A stretch of DNA of 64,000 nt from Streptococcus vicugnae. GTDB taxonomy: Bacteria; Bacillota; Bacilli; Lactobacillales; Streptococcaceae. The notes beneath the pieces were generated by a model. The model worked only from the letters and a program-made list of their open reading frames with translations, did not search any database and was not told where the DNA came from. Shown here one piece after another: positions 59,750 to 64,000 of the stretch. The translations under genes were made by a program, and so were the position numbers. Position 1 is the first letter of the stretch. Every line of letters begins with the position of its first letter. The DNA lies in contig NZ_JAEMHW010000002.1 of the NCBI RefSeq assembly GCF_016461705.1, positions 496,001 through 560,000 on the forward strand, given 5' to 3'.

Positions 59750-60814
59750 TTATTCAGCTGAATCTGTAGAACTTGATTCTTCTGTTGAAGATGCTTCTGT
59801 TGAGCTTGATGAACTTGCTGCAGAAGAACTTGATGAAGCTTTTGAAGATGAAGAAGATGAAGAAGATGATGAGCTTGTAGCATATTGTGAAAGGATGCTT
59901 GCAAAGCTACGATCTTTAATTTTCACATTAGCTTTATCAAGTGCTTTACCGATAACTTGGTTTTGGAAGCTTGTATCATTTTGGTATTTAGCCATAATGA
60001 TTTTCTTCAAACGTTTTTTATAAGTTTTCCAATCAGCATTTTTTTCTGTTTTCTTAGTTGTTTTAACGATGTAGTAAGTGTATGAATATGTTGATGAGTT
60101 CATCACTTTGATTACATCTGATACTGACCCTTCGTCTTGTTTGAATGCTGCATTCATAACATCTGTTGGAAGTTTTGTATCTGCAGAATCAAATGTGTAT
60201 TCAGTTTTCTTAGCTGTTGTGTTATCTTTAGCAATTTTATCGAAATCAGCACCTTCTGCTGTCGCTTGATCATGAACTGAGTTAGCTTTGTCCTCATCAG
60301 TCAATGCAATAACTGTAGCTGTTGTATCAGGATTGTAATCTTTGTAAGCTTCTTTGTAGTTTTTAGTTGTCAATTTATCTTTGGCAGCTTCTTTAACAGC
60401 ATATTCTACAAGCATTGATGTACGGATTTGTTGTTTGTAAGTGTCAGTTGTCAAACCAGCTGCTTGAAGAGCGCTTGAGAATGATGAACCATATGATGAA
60501 GCTGTTGTGTTATAAGCTTTAGTGACATCTTTATCAGAAACTTTATTACCATATTGGTCTTCAAAGACACGTGACAAAATCAAATTCAACATTGTTTGTT
60601 GAGATGATGATGTACTTTTAGCTGCGCTGTAGAAATCAGAAACTGTAATTGTGTTACCTTTCATAGTAACAAGAGCTTTAGTTTCAGAGTTGCTGTTTGT
60701 CGCAAGGTAAGTAACGCCTGCACCAATAAGTGCTGATGCTACGGCAATAGAAACACCTTTAAAGGCCTTGCTTTGGATCATTTTTGTAAATCCAGATTTT
60801 TCTTTTTTTGCCAT
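59750..60814 (-). CDS. prsA: PrsA-like foldase with transmembrane anchor and serine-rich tail
   Basis: Extracytoplasmic protein-folding factor. 354 residues; the middle (about 45-305) follows streptococcal PrsA proteins (VTMKGNTITVSDFYSAAKS, LSRVFEDQYGNKVSDKDV, NQVIGKALDKANVKIKDRSFASIL). Unlike usual PrsA lipoproteins it has no lipobox cysteine: basic residues 1-19 are followed by one hydrophobic segment (GVSIAVASALIGAGVTYLA, about 20-38), so it should be membrane-anchored or cleaved by signal peptidase I. Residues about 313-354 are almost only Ser, Thr, Ala and Glu. Next to alaS, as in S. pyogenes prsA2. Confidence 0.88.
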   Translation of the reverse strand: MAKKEKSGFTKMIQSKAFKGVSIAVASALIGAGVTYLATNSNSETKALVTMKGNTITVSDFYSAAKSTSSSQQTMLNLILSRVFEDQYGNKVSDKDVTKAYNTTASSYGSSFSSALQAAGLTTDTYKQQIRTSMLVEYAVKEAAKDKLTTKNYKEAYKDYNPDTTATVIALTDEDKANSVHDQATAEGADFDKIAKDNTTAKKTEYTFDSADTKLPTDVMNAAFKQDEGSVSDVIKVMNSSTYSYTYYIVKTTKKTEKNADWKTYKKRLKKIIMAKYQNDTSFQNQVIGKALDKANVKIKDRSFASILSQYATSSSSSSSSSSSKASSSSSAASSSSSTEASSTEESSSTDSAE

Positions 60815-60883
60815 TGATATTAAACTCCTTAATTTGTCTTTAACTCTATTAGTATACCATATTAACTTAAATGTTGCTTAATT

Positions 60884-61585
60884 TTAAAGTGTGACATCCT
60901 CGGCATTTTTACGAATCATTAGCAATCCGTCACTAAGTGGTAAAAGACTTGCCGTCAAGTTTGGATTGTCAAGCGTTGCGTCGAAAAGTCGTTGAAGGCC
61001 ACGGTAAATTGTACGCTGTCCGCGACGCACTTCTTCGATTGGTTTGACAATATCGCCACCTTGGAAAACATCGTCAAAAATCACAACGCCTCCAACTTTC
61101 AAGTGTTTCAAAACTTCTGGCAAAAAGACGATGTATTTTGATTTTGCAGAATCCATGAAGACAAAGTCATACTCACCTTCAAGGGTTGAAAGAGTATCAA
61201 CGGCATCGCCTTCAACTAATGTGATTTGCTTACGTGTATCGTACTTAGCAAAGTTTTCCTTAGCAAAAGCAATCATTTCTGGATTACGATCGAGTGTTGT
61301 AATCTTAGCTTCTGGTGCATTTTCTGCCATCAAAAGCGCTGAAAAACCAATCGCTGTCCCAATTTCCAAGATATTCTTAGGCTGCAAAGTTTGCAACAAG
61401 AAACGGAAATAAGCCACTACTTCGTGCTGGATAATCGGGATATTTTCTTGATGTGCAAAAGCCTCTAATTCCGCTAAAAAGCCTTCATTTTGCTTTTGAC
61501 GTGTTCGCATATAACGCACGACTCCCTCTTTAACAACAGGACGTCGCATATTGTGATTTGCTGTTTTTGAATATGATTTAACCAT
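60884..61585 (-). CDS. SAM-dependent O-methyltransferase (family 3, YrrM-like)
   Basis: 233 residues. SAM-binding LEIGTAIGFSALLMAE (about 67-82), TLDRNPEMIAFAKENF, EGDAVDTL and metal-site FVFMDSAKSKY, then VVIFDDVFQGG. Resembles caffeoyl-CoA/catechol-type methyltransferases and B. subtilis YrrM (TrmR), which methylates hydroxyuridine at tRNA position 34; a tRNA role is possible. The start at ATG 61585 is chosen over 61678 because a promoter lies just upstream; no ribosome-binding site is present. Confidence 0.88.
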   Translation of the reverse strand: MVKSYSKTANHNMRRPVVKEGVVRYMRTRQKQNEGFLAELEAFAHQENIPIIQHEVVAYFRFLLQTLQPKNILEIGTAIGFSALLMAENAPEAKITTLDRNPEMIAFAKENFAKYDTRKQITLVEGDAVDTLSTLEGEYDFVFMDSAKSKYIVFLPEVLKHLKVGGVVIFDDVFQGGDIVKPIEEVRRGQRTIYRGLQRLFDATLDNPNLTASLLPLSDGLLMIRKNAEDVTL

Positions 61586-61592
61586 AACTCTT

Positions 61593-61621
61593 ATTATATA
61601 GCAAAATAAAGCCGATGTGAA
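61593..61621 (-). promoter_or_regulatory. promoter of the O-methyltransferase gene, predicted leaderless
   Basis: TTCACA (61616-61621), 17 bp, TATAAT (61593-61598) on the minus strand; the -10 ends 7 nt before the ATG at 61585. Confidence 0.6.
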
Positions 61622-61637
61622 TAGGCAGCATTTTATT

Positions 61638-62249
61638 TTACTGCTTAAGAAGGGTAACAATATCTGACAAATCAGCAATCTTTTGATTCATTTTTGATGA
61701 TGGTTGTCCAAGATTAATGGACTTAATACCAGCATTCTATGCAGCTTCAACATCAATTCTGCGGTCACCAACATAAAAAGTGTCTGCTTTGTCTAAGGCG
61801 TATTTTTTAATAAGATAATTAATAGCCTCTGGTTCTGGTTTACGAGCAAAACCGTTTGCTGAAGTCACTACTTCTGTGAAATACTGACGCACCCCAAGTC
61901 TTTCTAAAACATCATTTGCCGTGATACCTTTATGCGTATAGACAAAATGAGTCGTGCCCATTTGTTTTGTCTGTTTAAGCACCTCTGCCAAATGTTGCAT
62001 TGGTTTTATCATGTGGTCACGCGCTTCCTGCTCTTTTTTAAAGAAGGCTGATAACTCCGCAAAATCTAATTCTTGCTCTTTCGCCACTTGAAAAAGCAAA
62101 GCTTTTACGGATTCTTTAATGATAAAATCCATGACCCATTCTTCATCAAAAACCAAATCATAATGCGCATAAGTGACTTTCAAAGCCTCTCCAATCGCTT
62201 CATATGAATCCACTAAAGTTCCGTCAAAATCCCAAATCAAAGTTGTCAC
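61638..62249 (-). pseudogene. HAD-family hydrolase gene interrupted by an amber codon
   Basis: GTG start (MTTLIWDFDGTLVDS) 8 nt after GAGGAG. HAD motif I DFDGTLVDS, the YTHKG motif II region, a motif III lysine (RKPEPEAINYLI) and motif IV VGDRRIDVEAA are present. Directly after DVEAA comes TAG (61737-61739); the same frame then continues for 32 sense codons (NAGIKSINLGQPSSKMN...) to a TAA at 61638. Family members have this tail, so the gene probably carries a recent nonsense mutation. All catalytic motifs precede the stop, so the 170-residue product might still fold. Confidence 0.85.
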
Positions 62250-62270
62250 TTCTGTCTCCTCATTTCAATA

Positions 62271-62789
62271 TTAATCTAAATTCTCCAAGTCCAAGGTAAT
62301 CCAATAACGCGCTAGACGATGCCCGTCTTCTAGGTCAATAATATTTTCCAAAATACCACCAGCTTTTTCAATGGTTCTACGACTGGCAATATTGTCCTCA
62401 CGCGCTGTGATAAGCACAGGATTGATGCCACGTTTGGCATATTGCTCAAGAGCAAAGCTGAGAAGCCTGGTCATGATACCTTGTCGTCTAAATTCTGGTA
62501 AGGTTTGATAGCCGATATGTCCACCAATCGTCGCAAGATTACCCTTTTCCAGCTGCCATCGACAAGATATACGCGCAGCAATTTTTCCATTCACAAAGGC
62601 ATAATAGGTAGTCATCGTTGAATAATCAGGATTAGTAGCTTGTGTTTCTTGCGCTCTGCTATTTTCCACAAAGGTTTTAAAATCACCAATCTCACGTGTC
62701 GTGATAAAGGGGTTATCGTCATTTTCCAAAGCTGTTTGATAAGCTCGGTAAGCCGCTTCATCATTAACATCTAGTTTCCTAATTTTCAT
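62271..62789 (-). CDS. GNAT acetyltransferase
   Basis: 172 residues; acetyl-CoA loop IGYQTLPEFRRQGIMTRLLSFALEQ (about 95-119) and the late block NPVLITAREDNIASRRTIEKAGGI. Substrate unknown. GGAGG ribosome-binding site and an extended -10 TGTTATAAT about 25 bp upstream. 21 bp before the interrupted HAD gene, so they share a transcript. Confidence 0.87.
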   Translation of the reverse strand: MKIRKLDVNDEAAYRAYQTALENDDNPFITTREIGDFKTFVENSRAQETQATNPDYSTMTTYYAFVNGKIAARISCRWQLEKGNLATIGGHIGYQTLPEFRRQGIMTRLLSFALEQYAKRGINPVLITAREDNIASRRTIEKAGGILENIIDLEDGHRLARYWITLDLENLD

Positions 62790-62823
62790 ACTAGCACCTC
62801 CAAAATTTTTTCCATTATAACAT

Positions 62824-62852
62824 AAAAAACGAGGCTGGAATATCCAACCTCA
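62824..62852 (-). terminator. pepF terminator
   Basis: GAGGTTGGA and TCCAGCCTC pair over a 3-nt loop on the minus strand, then GTTTTTT. Confidence 0.9.
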
Positions 62853-62861
62853 TAAAGCATT

Positions 62862-64000
62862 TTAAAGGTGTGCTCCTTTTTCGACCAAAGCTTCCAATTC
62901 ATTTAAACGTTCTTCAAAAATTTTGAAGGCTGCATCCAAATAATCACTACTTGTCATATCCACACCTGCTTTTGCAATGACGTTTAGCGGATAGTCAGAA
63001 TTTCCTGCTTTAAGATAATCAAGATAACGATCAATATCAGCTTGAGTGCCATGAACCACTTTATCAGCTAAATAGCTTGCTGCTGCAAAGCCTGTAGCGT
63101 ACTGGTAAACATAGTAATTATAGTAGAAATGCGGGATACGTGCCCATTCATATTGGATTTCTGGGTTATCTTCTTTGCTAAGTCCGTAATATTTCTCATT
63201 CAACTCTTCGTAAAGATTATTAAGATATTCGCTTGTCAATACTTCACCAGCTTGATCTGCTTTATGAATCATATCTTCAAACTCTGCGAATTGTGCTTGA
63301 CGGAAGATTGTTCCTTTGAAACCATCCAAGAAATGATTCAAAATCGCAAAGCGAGCTTTATCATCGTCAACTTCTTTCAAAAGCGTTTCCGTTAAAATAT
63401 TTTCATTGGTTGTTGAAGCAATCTCAGCTAAGAAAATACTGTAATCACCGTACACATATGGTTGGTTTTCACGTGTAAATGTTGAATGAAGGCTGTGACC
63501 TGTTTCATGTACCAAAGTAAACAGGTTATCAAGTGTATCTTGCCAATTTAACAACATAAAAGCATTAGTATCGTAAGCTCCACCTGAATAAGCTCCAGAG
63601 CGTTTTCCTTTATTGACATGAACGTCAATCCAACGTTCTGTAAAAGCACGGTGAACACGATCAGAATAATCTTTACCAAAAACAGCTAATACTTCTTCTG
63701 CTTTTTTCAATGCTTCTTCATAAGTGAAACTCATATCCATTTCAGATAACGGTGTGTGGATATCATACATTTTCAAATCATCTAATTTAAGAATTTTCTT
63801 ACGAAGCTCAACATAACGATGAAGCAATGGCAAATGCGCATTTACACGGTCAAGCAAAGTATCATAAACTGATTCAGGAATGAAATTAGCTGAAAGAGCT
63901 GCTTCTCGAGCTGATTTGAAATGATGGACACGCGCATCATAATTGTGAACTTTAACATTTGTTTGCAAAGTTTTAGCGTAAGTGTGTTGGAATTGTTCAT
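62862..64000 (-). CDS. pepF: oligoendopeptidase F (5' end outside window)
   Basis: M3B metallopeptidase that trims cytoplasmic oligopeptides. The zinc site HETGH ([13 protein letters not shown]) with the downstream Glu in [14 protein letters not shown] is present, along with [10 protein letters not shown] and the C-terminal [28 protein letters not shown]. The frame runs open off the window end ([26 protein letters not shown]), so about 378 codons of an expected 600 are seen; the in-frame TTG at 63968 is not the true start. Confidence 0.95.
   Translation of the reverse strand, partial: EQFQHTYAKTLQTNVKVHNYDARVHHFKSAREAALSANFIPESVYDTLLDRVNAHLPLLHRYVELRKKILKLDDLKMYDIHTPLSEMDMSFTYEEALKKAEEVLAVFGKDYSDRVHRAFTERWIDVHVNKGKRSGAYSGGAYDTNAFMLLNWQDTLDNLFTLVHETGHSLHSTFTRENQPYVYGDYSIFLAEIASTTNENILTETLLKEVDDDKARFAILNHFLDGFKGTIFRQAQFAEFEDMIHKADQAGEVLTSEYLNNLYEELNEKYYGLSKEDNPEIQYEWARIPHFYYNYYVYQYATGFAAASYLADKVVHGTQADIDRYLDYLKAGNSDYPLNVIAKAGVDMTSSDYLDAAFKIFEERLNELEALVEKGAHL

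Noticed and set aside
61586..61678. 31-codon extension of the O-methyltransferase
   Set aside because: It would be translated through the promoter and through the end of the HAD gene; hydrophobic but unlike family N-termini.

Overview
The window reads as a chromosomal segment of a low-GC streptococcus. The atp operon starts with the c-subunit gene (atpE-B-F-H-A), a streptococcal order. There is a non-phosphorylating GAPDH (gapN), a class Ib nrdH-nrdE-nrdF set, a preQ1-II riboswitch in front of a QueT transporter, and a SAM-III (SMK box) leader on metK. These last two RNA classes are typical of Streptococcaceae/Lactobacillales. pckA together with the acn-citZ-icd half-TCA branch, complete leucine and arginine pathways and a rib operon fit the Streptococcus bovis/equinus group best. 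The species is an inference. No plasmid, phage, IS, CRISPR, tRNA or rRNA was seen.

Layout. 1-3456: atp operon (minus, atpA cut by the window edge) with a consensus promoter and cre-like site. 3.7-6.7 kb: diacylglycerol kinase and ligA. 6.8-9.7 kb: riboswitch-controlled queT, a GtrA-like protein, YihY-like protein and map. 9.8-16.9 kb: DRTGG/CBS regulator, GNAT, murA, AraC/GyrI-like regulator, metK with its SAM-III leader, birA and a small DUF protein. 17-24.5 kb: dnaX with a GAF-type methionine sulfoxide reductase, then leuA-leuB-DUF1294-leuC-leuD behind a leader-peptide attenuator and a CodY box. 24.6-26.4 kb: udk and a DEAD-box helicase. 26.5-26.85 kb: a spacer made of serial hairpins. 26.9-38.6 kb is a central-carbon block: pckA (with cre), gapN, ptsHI, a membrane protein, then acnA-citZ-icd. 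38.7-42.5 kb: nrdHEF under two NrdR boxes. 42.6-47.2 kb: thiT (TPP riboswitch) and ribDEAH (FMN riboswitch). 47.2-49 kb: XRE regulator/DUF3169 pair and a CodY-linked oxidoreductase. 49-53.3 kb: argCJBD with an ArgR-type operator. 53.4-55.4 kb: aminotransferase plus omega-amidase-like nitrilase, with an 11-G tract before the aminotransferase start. 55.5-60.8 kb: an M50-like membrane protease flanked by duplicated terminators, a small membrane protein, alaS (T-box) and a PrsA-like foldase without lipobox. 60.9-64 kb: O-methyltransferase, a HAD gene with an in-frame amber codon, GNAT, and pepF (cut by the window edge).

The genes link carbon flow (PTS, gapN, pckA, citrate branch to 2-oxoglutarate) to amino-acid synthesis (leu, arg). 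Shared control is visible as CodY-like boxes (leu, acn, oxidoreductase, amidase, upstream of thiT), a cre site, ArgR and NrdR operators, and six RNA regulators (preQ1-II, SAM-III, TPP, FMN, T-box-Ala, leucine attenuator). A recurring oddity is promoters whose -10 hexamer, usually of extended TGn type, lies only 6-7 nt before an ATG with no ribosome-binding site, which predicts leaderless mRNAs for several housekeeping genes.
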